6,915 nt of DNA. Source: JAAZFE01 sp034005635. GTDB lineage: Bacteria > Verrucomicrobiota > Kiritimatiellia > CAIQIC01 > Lenti-01. This document shows, one piece after another, positions 1-5,286 of this stretch. The translations under genes and the position numbers were made by a program. Numbering within the stretch: position 1 is the first letter of the stretch; every line of letters starts with the position of its first letter. The DNA is taken from positions 1 through 6,915 of the forward strand of contig JAVEUJ010000124.1 in the NCBI GenBank assembly GCA_034005635.1, given 5' to 3'. The notes beneath the pieces were generated by a model. It did not search any database, was not told the origin of the DNA, and worked only from the letters and a program-made list of their open reading frames with translations.

Positions 1-1
1 T

Positions 2-235
2 ACCGCACGACTGGCACCGCGACCCGCGGCACCCGCGGCGGATGGCTGGCAGCGCCGCGAGGTGAGCGTGGAAATTCCAACAGTGGCCTATGCCCAGGCC
101 ATTCAATTTTTGGCCGCCGCCGCAGAAACTCTACCGGCCTGGCGGTTGCGCGAAATCGAGCTGCGCCCCTCAGCAGATGCAGGCCAGGGCAGCATGACCG
201 CCATGCTCGAAGCCCTGGAGAAAAAACGGCCCTGA
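2..235 (+). CDS. C-terminal end of an envelope-type protein, possibly PilO/GspM-like (partial)
   Basis: This is an open frame from the window edge to a TGA at 233-235, giving 77 visible residues with no start inside the window. An Ala/Pro-rich stretch (about residues 1-14) leads into a compact segment reading EVSVEIPTVAYAQAIQFLAA, then PAWRLREIELRPSADAG, and a tail ending in EKKRP. The alternation of a beta strand, a helix 'yaqaiqFLaaaae', a 'W-l-r-e-I-e-L-rP' strand and a last strand resembles the C-terminal ferredoxin-like fold of PilO/GspM assembly proteins of type IV pili and type II secretion. That is a pattern judgement on a short fragment. It could equally be another small alpha/beta domain. 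The frame itself is well supported by its length, composition and lack of a better alternative. The next gene starts 108 bp downstream on the same strand. Confidence 0.6.
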   Translation, partial: TARLAPRPAAPAADGWQRREVSVEIPTVAYAQAIQFLAAAAETLPAWRLREIELRPSADAGQGSMTAMLEALEKKRP

Positions 236-261
236 GTAGTGAGATTCTTGCAGAAGTAGTC

Positions 262-337
262 AGGAGTCAGAATGATGAGTCGCTTCATATTTCCATTGAA
301 GTTGATGCGTATATTCTGGATGCTGAATTTTGTGTAA
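262..337 (+). other. Strong ribosome-binding site with 21-codon mini-ORF upstream of the glycosyltransferase
   Basis: AGGAG at 262-266 lies 5 nt before an ATG at 272 that opens a 21-codon frame ending in TAA at 335-337. The peptide begins MMSRFIFPLK and is hydrophobic and basic. It lies in the same frame as the glycosyltransferase, whose ATG at 344 follows the stop after only 6 nt and has no Shine-Dalgarno of its own. The arrangement would suit translational reinitiation. However, the stretch also resembles degenerate CAGGAGTCAGAAT / ATTCTGGATGCTGAAT repeat text, so the mini-ORF may be accidental. Confidence 0.25.
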
Positions 338-343
338 CCTATC

Positions 344-1414
344 ATGCGCGCCATTCATCAACTTGTAGCCGGATACGCCAACGGGGACGCCATCAGCAAT
401 GAAGTGCGCGTTCTTCGCGATTTGTTCCGATCGTGGGGTTTTGACTCCAATATTTATTCCGAGCGCAAGCGCATCTTGCCCGAGTTGCGTGACGATGCCC
501 GCGATTTGGCCACCTGTCGCGAAGATTTCCGGCCCGACGACGTGGTGCTGCTGCACCTGTCCATGGGCTCGGACGTGAATGACCTGTTTCCGACCCTGCC
601 CGGCCGCAAGGCGATTCTGTACCATAACATCACCCCCCCAGAGTATTTTCGTGGCGTGCAGGAGCAGACGGCCCACCTGCTCGCGCGCGGACGTCAGCAG
701 GCTAAGACGCTGGCGGGGGCGGCCGAGGTGGTCATGGCCGACAGTCAGTTCAATGCCGACGAAATCGCAGCGATGGGCCATGCGAATCCTCAGGTATTGC
801 CATTGATGCTGGATTTTTCTGCCCTGCGCGGCAAGCCCGACCGTGGTATTCAGCGGCGCTATCGCGATGGTATGACCAACATCCTGTTCGTGGGCCGCTG
901 CGCCCCCAACAAGCGCATCGAAGACCTGCTCAATGCCTTCTATTACTTTCAGCGCTATGTCCAACCCGCCTCGCGCCTGATCCATGTGGGCTCAACCGCC
1001 GGTATGGAGCAGTACCACGCCCTGCTGCTGACTCGGGTGCGAGAGCTGCAGTTGAAGAACGTGGAAATCACCGGCGCGGCCACCCAGTCCGAGTTGCTCG
1101 CCTATTACTCGGTGGCGCGGGCGTTCCTGTGCCTCAGCGCTCACGAGGGGTTCTGCATCCCGTTGCTTGAAGCCATGACGCTCGATGTGCCCGTCGTGGC
1201 CTATGCCGCGGGCGCCGTGCCCGAAACCCTCGACGGGGCCGGGGTGCTCCTGCGCGAAAAGCGCTTTGATCTTATTGCCGAAGTCCTGGGCCGCGTCACC
1301 GCAGATGAGTCCCTGCGCAAGGCAATTCTGTACGGCCAGCGCGAACGCCTGGCTCGCTATGAACGCCAGGATCTCGCCGGCGACCTCAAGCGATATCTGG
1401 CGCCGTTGCTGTAA
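344..1414 (+). CDS. GT4-family glycosyltransferase (GT-B fold)
   Basis: This 356-residue cytoplasmic glycosyltransferase has no signal peptide or membrane segment and is of normal length for a single-domain GT4 enzyme. The N-terminal Rossmann half opens with MRAIHQLVAGYANGDAISNE; a GDAI-N-E start is familiar from polysaccharide-associated GT4 enzymes. YHNITPPEYF (about 93-102) suits the acceptor side. The C-terminal half opens with ILFVGRCAPNKRIEDLL (180-196), whose G184/R185 and K190 match the sugar-nucleotide phosphate-binding positions. The retaining EX7E motif is intact as E268-GFCIPLL-E276, followed by PVVAYAAGAVPE. The likely role is transfer of a sugar from a nucleotide-activated donor to a surface glycan or lipid; donor and acceptor cannot be read from sequence. 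The ATG at 344 is chosen because an in-frame TAA lies at 335-337 and the family-type N-terminus begins there. No good ribosome-binding site precedes it. Confidence 0.93.
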   Translation: MRAIHQLVAGYANGDAISNEVRVLRDLFRSWGFDSNIYSERKRILPELRDDARDLATCREDFRPDDVVLLHLSMGSDVNDLFPTLPGRKAILYHNITPPEYFRGVQEQTAHLLARGRQQAKTLAGAAEVVMADSQFNADEIAAMGHANPQVLPLMLDFSALRGKPDRGIQRRYRDGMTNILFVGRCAPNKRIEDLLNAFYYFQRYVQPASRLIHVGSTAGMEQYHALLLTRVRELQLKNVEITGAATQSELLAYYSVARAFLCLSAHEGFCIPLLEAMTLDVPVVAYAAGAVPETLDGAGVLLREKRFDLIAEVLGRVTADESLRKAILYGQRERLARYERQDLAGDLKRYLAPLL

Positions 1415-1603
1415 CGCCTTGCTCCGCTCCTGAAAACAATTCACAAAAAGAATAAAAGGGGCTTGCCATCCAGAGGCAATTTCGTTCCAATTCTTCCATT
1501 GCTTTCCTGCCAGGTGGTGGGGAGGGATTCAACCGGCAGCGGCCGGGCGGACGTTTGTCCGCAATCGGTACTGCCGCAGTAAGATACAAAAGGAAAACTA
1601 AAA
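1415..1603 (+). promoter_or_regulatory. Leader region of the FadL-type gene with tandem hairpins
   Basis: This 189-bp gap has no coding potential. TTGCC-N7-GGCAA (1463-1479) followed by TTTCGTT is at best a weak terminator for the glycosyltransferase gene. Two hairpins then abut exactly: CCGGC-AGCG-GCCGG (1533-1546) and GCGGAC-GTTT-GTCCGC (1547-1562). An alternative pairing, CGGCAG (1534-1539) with CTGCCG (1571-1576), would enclose the second hairpin and disrupt the first. The Shine-Dalgarno AGGA at 1591-1594 lies 9 nt before the ATG at 1604. I find no convincing -35/-10 pair. Confidence 0.4.
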
Positions 1604-2845
1604 ATGAAACAAAAGAAGCTCTTCGCCGGGGCGCTGTGCGTCGCGGCGTCGTTGGTCGCGCAATCGGTGTTTGGCGCCGGTTTTGGCATCTACGAAGGCA
1701 GCGCCCGCGGCAATGCCATGGGTACTGAAGTCACGGCCGATCCGGCCTCGCCTTCCGTCATCTATAACAACGCGGCCGCCATGACGGCCTTAGAAGGCAC
1801 CCAAATGGAAATGGGCGCCACGTTCATCCGTCCGCACGTCACCATCGAAACCATGACCCCGGCGGGCTCGCAAAAGAACAAGGCGAAGAGCGCGTGGTGG
1901 ACTCCCCCAAACGCCTACGTCACCCATCAGGTCAATGACAAGATTTGGGCCGGGCTGGGCATCTTCAGCCGGTTTGGACTGGGCGTGGAGCACGACGATG
2001 ACTGGGCCGGGCGCTATAATTGCCAGGAAGCCATCATCAGAAGCTTCGACATCAACCCCTCCCTTGCAGTCAAGGTGCTGGACAACCTCTCGCTAGCCGC
2101 TGGCCTGCGCGCGGAATGGTTTGAGTTCACCCTGGACCAGGCCATACCCACAGGCCAGCCGTTTGTGGATCCCCACCTGCAGTTCCACATGAAGGGCGAC
2201 AGTTGGGGCATTGGCTACAACCTCGGTGCCTACTACGAAGCCACCGAATGGCTGTCCTTTGGATTGGCCTATGAGAGCGAAATCGACCAAGACCTCGAAG
2301 GCACCTACCACGTCAGCCACCCCAATCCGGCCGTGGCCGGTGGCGATGGCGAAGGCGATATCTCCACCCCGTCCATCCTTCGCTTCGGCGCTTCCGTCAA
2401 GGCGATCGACCGGCTGACCGTCAACGCGGGCATCGTCTATACGATGTGGTCTTCCTATGAAGACCTGACCATCAAGTTCGATCCCGCCCTGCTCGGTGCG
2501 GTGCCCCAGAGCTCGACAGAGAAGGATTGGGACGACGTGTTTCGCTATCAATTCGGCGCGGAATATGCCCTGAACGAGGCCTGGGCGCTGCGCGCGGGCT
2601 ACATCTTTGATGAAACCCCCATTCCGAATGCACACGTGGACTACATTGTCCCTGCCAACGATCGCCATCTCTTTAGCGTTGGTGTCGGCTACAAGCAGGC
2701 CAACTTCTTCTGCGATCTGGGCTATACCTACCTGTTGATCAAGGACCGCGATGTCACGGGCCGTGCCGCTGATGGCGTCCTGTCCGGCGAGTTCACCAAA
2801 GGCGATGCTCACATGATTGGCATCGGCGTCGGCTACAAACTGTAG
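1604..2845 (+). CDS. FadL/OmpP1/TodX-family outer-membrane transport protein
   Basis: This 413-residue protein is predicted to form a 14-stranded outer-membrane beta-barrel that passes long-chain fatty acids or other hydrophobic compounds. Residues 1-24 are a Sec signal peptide (MKQKK, hydrophobic core, SVFG) with likely cleavage before AGFGIYEG, the same position at which E. coli FadL begins AGF. The mature N-terminus carries the family signature: E31-G-S-ARGNAMG, then D46 to NNAAAM (55-60), the counterpart of the usual YNPAGM hatch segment with Asn-Ala replacing Asn-Pro. The C-terminal barrel is diagnostic: DWDDVFRYQFGAEY (308-321), LRAGYIFDETPIPNAHV (329-345) and NDRHLFSVGVGY (352-363) parallel the FadL W-D / RaGy-D-sP / dR-wls-G-gY pattern. 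The last strand ends GIGVGYKL rather than in an aromatic residue. Length is normal and the frame intact. Substrate cannot be assigned. An intrinsic terminator follows closely. Confidence 0.95.
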   Translation: MKQKKLFAGALCVAASLVAQSVFGAGFGIYEGSARGNAMGTEVTADPASPSVIYNNAAAMTALEGTQMEMGATFIRPHVTIETMTPAGSQKNKAKSAWWTPPNAYVTHQVNDKIWAGLGIFSRFGLGVEHDDDWAGRYNCQEAIIRSFDINPSLAVKVLDNLSLAAGLRAEWFEFTLDQAIPTGQPFVDPHLQFHMKGDSWGIGYNLGAYYEATEWLSFGLAYESEIDQDLEGTYHVSHPNPAVAGGDGEGDISTPSILRFGASVKAIDRLTVNAGIVYTMWSSYEDLTIKFDPALLGAVPQSSTEKDWDDVFRYQFGAEYALNEAWALRAGYIFDETPIPNAHVDYIVPANDRHLFSVGVGYKQANFFCDLGYTYLLIKDRDVTGRAADGVLSGEFTKGDAHMIGIGVGYKL

Positions 2846-2868
2846 CATTTCAGCCCATTTAGGCTCAC

Positions 2869-2896
2869 GCCCCGAAACGTCTGTTTCGGGGCTTTT
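2869..2896 (+). terminator. Intrinsic terminator after the FadL-type gene
   Basis: A perfect 10-bp stem, GCCCCGAAAC (2869-2878) and GTTTCGGGGC (2883-2892), encloses a 4-nt loop GTCT and is followed by TTTT (2893-2896). It starts 24 bp after the FadL-type stop codon, which is typical of rho-independent termination and ends this transcription unit. Confidence 0.92.
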
Positions 2897-2955
2897 CCAT
2901 GCCCCATTTCAACTTACTCCTCTCTGTCCGGCATACCATCTCTTTCATATAATAC

Positions 2956-2983
2956 TGTCTCGCTTATAATTATAAGTGAGACA
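2956..2983. promoter_or_regulatory. 28-bp near-perfect palindrome with TATAAT on both strands (orphan operator/promoter candidate)
   Basis: The arms are TGTCTC-G-CTTATAA (2956-2969) and TTATAAG-T-GAGACA (2970-2983). They are exact reverse complements except for one G/T position (2962 against 2977), and there is no spacer. The centre contains TATAAT at 2965-2970 on the plus strand and at 2974-2969 on the minus strand. A further TATAAT lies just upstream at 2948-2953. The -35 regions are poor. A dyad over a -10 box is typical of an autoregulated operator, but no gene follows: a GTG at 2990 reads only two more codons before TAA inside repeat text. Confidence 0.5.
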
Positions 2984-3072
2984 AATTACGTGAGCGGTTA
3001 ACCACGAATTACACTGATTGCACAGCGCGGCATAGCCGCAACCAAAGAAGAGAATTTAACCACGGATGAACA

Positions 3073-3132
3073 CCCGCCTTCGCCAAGGCTTCCACCTACG
3101 CTAAAGCTACGGCGGACAAGACGGTGGGCAAG
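3073..3132 (+). repeat. Left arm of 60-bp inverted repeat
   Basis: This 60-nt stretch is the reverse complement of 3693-3752 at 58 of 60 positions; the differences are at 3076 and 3128. It reads through GCCTTCGCCAAGGC, a small hairpin (GCCTT-CGCC-AAGGC), then CTACGCTAAAGCTACGG and GCGGACAAGACGG. A related, diverged unit lies at 3938-3960, sharing GCCAAGGCT and GGGCAAGCAG. The unit therefore appears three times within 900 bp. Confidence 0.9.
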
Positions 3133-3172
3133 CAGAATGGACACGGATGGGGACAGGAAGGGAGAAGAGGCG

Positions 3173-3203
3173 GGGAATGAATTTGAACTCAGGAACTCAG
3201 GAA
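3173..3203 (+). repeat. Degenerate direct repeat, copy 1
   Basis: GGGAATGAATTTGAACTCAG continues with AACTCAGG in tandem. It matches 3590-3620 in the same orientation at roughly 25 of 31 positions. Both copies follow G-rich purine tracts, suggesting that a longer unit was duplicated and then diverged. Confidence 0.6.
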
Positions 3204-3351
3204 AGAATAACGGAGAAGAGAAACTACGAAAAGCGCGAAAAGGGGAGAGGAGACGGGAGACGGCTTTCCTGTAGGTGCGCCCGCTGGGCGCGCCTGATTG
3301 GGAAAGCGGCGAACAGCCGAATATCCACCACGGATAGGGGAAGGGGCTCCC

Positions 3352-3437
3352 CGTAGCGTGGACCTCTGGTCCGCGCCGAGCAGAAGAAGCCGTGCAACAG
3401 AACTGGAAGATGCGCGGACCGGGAGGTCCACGCTACG
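3352..3437. repeat. Compound palindrome: two GGACC/GGTCC hairpins in inverted orientation
   Basis: The left arm, CGTAGCGTGGACCTC then T then GGTCCGCGC (3352-3376), is matched in reverse complement by the right arm (3412-3437); the only difference is T against CC at the centre of the arm. Each arm is itself a hairpin, GGACC-TCT-GGTCC on the left and GGACC-GGGA-GGTCC on the right. The DNA could therefore form one long stem with a 35-nt loop or two separate hairpins. It carries no reading frame of its own and resembles REP-like intergenic elements. Confidence 0.85.
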
Positions 3438-3589
3438 AGGGCCACGTTTTCCCCCTCTATCCTTCATCATTTCCAGTCCTGTAACATCCTGTTAAAAAGT
3501 GAGTTGTGGGGCTATCAACATGAGAAACGTGTATTAAAAACACGGTTTTGAGGGATTGTAGTACAGATGGGGGAAGGCGATGGGGGGCC

Positions 3590-3620
3590 GGGAATGAATC
3601 TAAACTCAAGAACTCAAAAC
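3590..3620 (+). repeat. Degenerate direct repeat, copy 2
   Basis: GGGAATGAATCTAAACTCAA continues with GAACTCAAAAC and is the diverged partner of 3173-3203. It is preceded by a G-rich tract and lies just downstream of the TTGTAGTACAG motif at 3556-3566. Confidence 0.6.
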
Positions 3621-3692
3621 AGATCAATCAGCCGGACTCACGGGTACGGGGAGACACTATTTAATGTTCAACAAGGTCGTCTGTCATACCGA

Positions 3693-3752
3693 CTTGTCCA
3701 CCGTCTTGTCCGCCGTAGCTTTAGCGTAGGTGGAAGCCTTGGCGAAGGTGGG
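3693..3752 (-). repeat. Right arm of 60-bp inverted repeat
   Basis: This is the reverse complement of 3073-3132 with two mismatches. The two arms enclose 560 bp that encode no transposase. The bases directly outside the arms (AACA on the left, AGCT on the right) show no target-site duplication, so the pair is better read as two copies of one intergenic repeat in opposite orientation than as the ends of a single transposon. Confidence 0.9.
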
Positions 3753-4008
3753 AGCTTGTCGAGGGTTCTCCGCGTAGTTCCGCAGGTTGGTTGTTGGGGT
3801 CGGGCCGAGATGGTTCGACTACACTCACCATGACCGAAAGGAGGGTGGAATGAGGATTTCTGGTGGGACAGCCTCTGTGCTCTCCAGGATTGGAAGCGGA
3901 AAGGTTAGAGAAGAAGCTACGGATATCGCCCCCTTTAGCCAAGGCTACGCGGGCAAGCAGGATTTCACGGGAGGGATCGACATTGGAAGGTTGCCGGGGG
4001 AGAGCGCC

Positions 4009-4929
4009 TTATTCGCGTGTAGTAAATCGAGCGCGAAGGAGTAGCGCACATCCTAGGATTAAAATGCTCCCGGCCACCCATTGCGTGGCCGACAACCGTT
4101 CGCCCAGCCAGATGTGCGCCATAATCGCCGTTTGGAAGGGAATCAACAGCATGCCCCCCTCGGAGGCGATGGGCCCCATCGTGAGAATGGCGTGATAAAA
4201 TAGCATGTGGCTCAATGCCAGCCCGATGATTGCAGACAGGATCAGCCAGCCCCACTGCGCTGCCGGCAGATGCAACAGAACGTGCCAATCGCCCAGTCCC
4301 GCCATCAGGATCAGCAGCAGTGGACTGGCCAGCAGGCAGATGATGCCATAGGACAGGTGCGTCGGATAGCCCGATAGGTTGCGGCGGACGAAGACCACAT
4401 AGATGCCCCACGTGACGGCAAAGCCCAGCAGCAGCCCCATGCCCGTCAGCGATGTGCCATCCGTGCCAAAGCCCTTGGCGAACATCAACAAAAATCCGCC
4501 CATCGCAAACAGCAGGCCCAGCCAGAACAGCGGCGAGCGCATCAGCGGTCGTTCGCTCTTCAGCAGCCAGAGCCCAAACAGCGTGGTGAAGGGGATCGAT
4601 AAGCGACAACCGAAATTGAGCATTGTCGCGTTGTTGTAGTAAGGCGCAAAGCCGAAGAAGATCTGGCAGAGGGTGTGCGCCGCCGCCGGGGCCAGCGCGG
4701 CCCGCCAGACTGCGCGGCGCTCTTCCGGGGCCATTCCGCGTAACGTATGCCCCACGAATGGCAGCCAGAACGCCGCCGAGAAGAAATAGCGCATCCCGTT
4801 AACAGTCCACGGGTCCATCAAATGGGTGAAGTGTTCAAGAAACAAAGGGATGACCGCCCAGAAAAAGAGGGCAGTCAGCAATGCCGCAAAGGCCACAGGC
4901 CACGAGCGAGTTTGGACAGACGAAGTCAT
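4009..4929 (-). CDS. EamA/DMT-family inner-membrane permease
   Basis: This 306-residue, predicted ten-helix drug/metabolite transporter is the usual size for the family. Two EamA repeats are visible, about residues 12-150 and 160-300. Each closes with the family's hallmark: SERPLMRSPLFWLGLLFAMG (125-144) and GERLSATQWVAGSILILG (276-293). FYHAILTMGPIASEGGMLLIP (244-264) is the typical helix 8-9 segment. The substrate is unknown; relatives export amino acids or metabolites, or import sugars or nucleotides. The ATG at 4929 is chosen because helix 1 (about 12-30) then has a normal short N-terminus. The frame stays open to an ATG at 5055, but those extra codons are Arg-rich and run through repeat DNA. 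No clean Shine-Dalgarno precedes 4929; the nearest GGAG is inside a hairpin. No intrinsic terminator follows the TAA at 4011-4009. It is transcribed divergently from the DUF2339 gene. Confidence 0.92.
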   Translation of the reverse strand: MTSSVQTRSWPVAFAALLTALFFWAVIPLFLEHFTHLMDPWTVNGMRYFFSAAFWLPFVGHTLRGMAPEERRAVWRAALAPAAAHTLCQIFFGFAPYYNNATMLNFGCRLSIPFTTLFGLWLLKSERPLMRSPLFWLGLLFAMGGFLLMFAKGFGTDGTSLTGMGLLLGFAVTWGIYVVFVRRNLSGYPTHLSYGIICLLASPLLLILMAGLGDWHVLLHLPAAQWGWLILSAIIGLALSHMLFYHAILTMGPIASEGGMLLIPFQTAIMAHIWLGERLSATQWVAGSILILGCALLLRARFTTRE

Positions 4930-4931
4930 CG

Positions 4932-4951
4932 GGAGACGTAGTCTACGCTCC
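4932..4951 (-). promoter_or_regulatory. Hairpin directly upstream of the permease start
   Basis: On the coding (minus) strand, GGAG-CGTA (4951-4944) pairs with TACG-CTCC (4940-4937 and 4935-4932) across a GAC loop, with one bulged base at 4936. The hairpin ends 2 nt before the ATG and holds the only GGAG in the leader. It contains AGCGTAGAC, one base from the AGCGTGGAC core of the neighbouring palindromes. It may be a repeat half-element rather than a dedicated regulator. Confidence 0.4.
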
Positions 4952-4994
4952 GCCCGTCCGAAGAAAAGGAAAATAGAAACAGTCCATCGCATTG

Positions 4995-5158
4995 GGGCGC
5001 ATCCCCTTTTCATTGGCTTCCATCGTCTACTCGTTGAAACAACGGGCAGCCGCACGCTGAAGCGTGGACTACAAACGGGGCGGTGTTTGTAGTACAGCCT
5101 TCAGGCTGAACAGGTAAACCCGTGAGTTCCATTCGGTCAACGAAACGGGGATGCGCCC
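4995..5158. repeat. Outer inverted repeat enclosing the 5053-5108 palindrome
   Basis: GGGCGCATCCCC (4995-5006) is the exact reverse complement of GGGGATGCGCCC (5147-5158). The match extends inward to 20 bp with two mismatches (4995-5014 against 5139-5158). The arms sit nearly symmetrically around the compound palindrome at 5053-5108, leaving 38 and 30 nt on the two sides. No reading frame fits this 164-bp stretch convincingly. Confidence 0.8.
5053..5108. repeat. Triple-hairpin compound palindrome
   Basis: Three dyads are arranged in series. They are CACGCT-GA-AGCGTG (5053-5066), ACTACAAAC (5068-5076) with GTTTGTAGT (5085-5093) around the loop GGGGCGGT, and CAGCCT-TC-AGGCTG (5095-5108). All three stems are perfect and only single bases separate them, so the folded form would be a central stem with a hairpin on each shoulder. 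AGCGTGGAC (5061-5069) recurs at 3355-3363 and, on the minus strand, at 3434-3426. GTAGTACAG recurs at 3558-3566. Confidence 0.9.
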
Positions 5159-5286
5159 ATCTCATTGTGGAATTTTTAACCAACCTCATGCGGGGTCTTT
5201 CCCCTTGTTCCGTCCCGGCGTCTGCCGTATTGTTTTGGTTGCTGGAATTGCCGCCGCCTGACGGCCTCCGGTGAAGGAGCAACATC
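5109..5286 (+). promoter_or_regulatory. Upstream region of the DUF2339 gene with weak promoter candidate
   Basis: TTGTTC (5205-5210) and TATTGT (5228-5233) are separated by 17 bp. They match the sigma-70 consensus at only 3 and 4 of 6 positions, so the promoter is tentative. A small GGGG-TCTTT-CCCC hairpin (5192-5204) abuts it. The Shine-Dalgarno AAGGAG at 5274-5279 lies 7 nt before the ATG at 5287 and is strong. Confidence 0.3.

Larger units (their letters stand above)
2897..4008. other. Gene-free repeat-rich intergenic region
   Basis: I find no credible gene in this stretch. Short open frames on both strands have no ribosome-binding sites, no recognisable domains, and compositions dictated by the repeats. 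It contains TTAACCACGAATTACAC (from 2998), a GCGGC-ATA-GCCGC hairpin (3027-3039) and TTTAACCACGGATGAACAC (from 3055). It also holds the inverted arms at 3073 and 3693, a compound palindrome at 3352-3437, and direct repeats at 3173 and 3590. TTGTAGTACAG at 3556-3566 recurs at 5087-5097. A diverged GCCAAGGCTACG...GGGCAAGCAG unit lies at 3938-3960. It looks like accumulated intergenic repeat DNA rather than a decayed gene. Confidence 0.75.

Noticed and set aside
260..985. Minus-strand open frame of 241 codons
   Set aside because: It lies antisense to the glycosyltransferase, which has intact family motifs. It has no ribosome-binding site and no recognisable domain. High GC content readily opens antisense frames.
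2093..2848. Minus-strand open frame of 251 codons
   Set aside because: It is antisense to the FadL-type gene and reads as a composition shadow without motifs.
3073..3752. A complete insertion sequence or MITE
   Set aside because: There are 60-bp inverted arms but no transposase frame and no target-site duplication beside the arms, so it is not called a mobile element.
2897..4008. CRISPR array
   Set aside because: The repeats are few, diverged and irregularly spaced, with mixed orientation. There are no regular spacers and no cas genes.
3147..4044. Several short open frames in the intergenic repeat region
   Set aside because: Their sequences are dictated by the inverted and direct repeats, they lack ribosome-binding sites, and some overlap each other on both strands. 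One contains the same peptide twice because it crosses both arms of the 3352-3437 palindrome.
4930..5055. N-terminal extension of the permease to the ATG at 5055
   Set aside because: The 42 extra codons are Arg-rich and translate repeat DNA. Starting at 4929 gives the standard 306-residue ten-helix protein.
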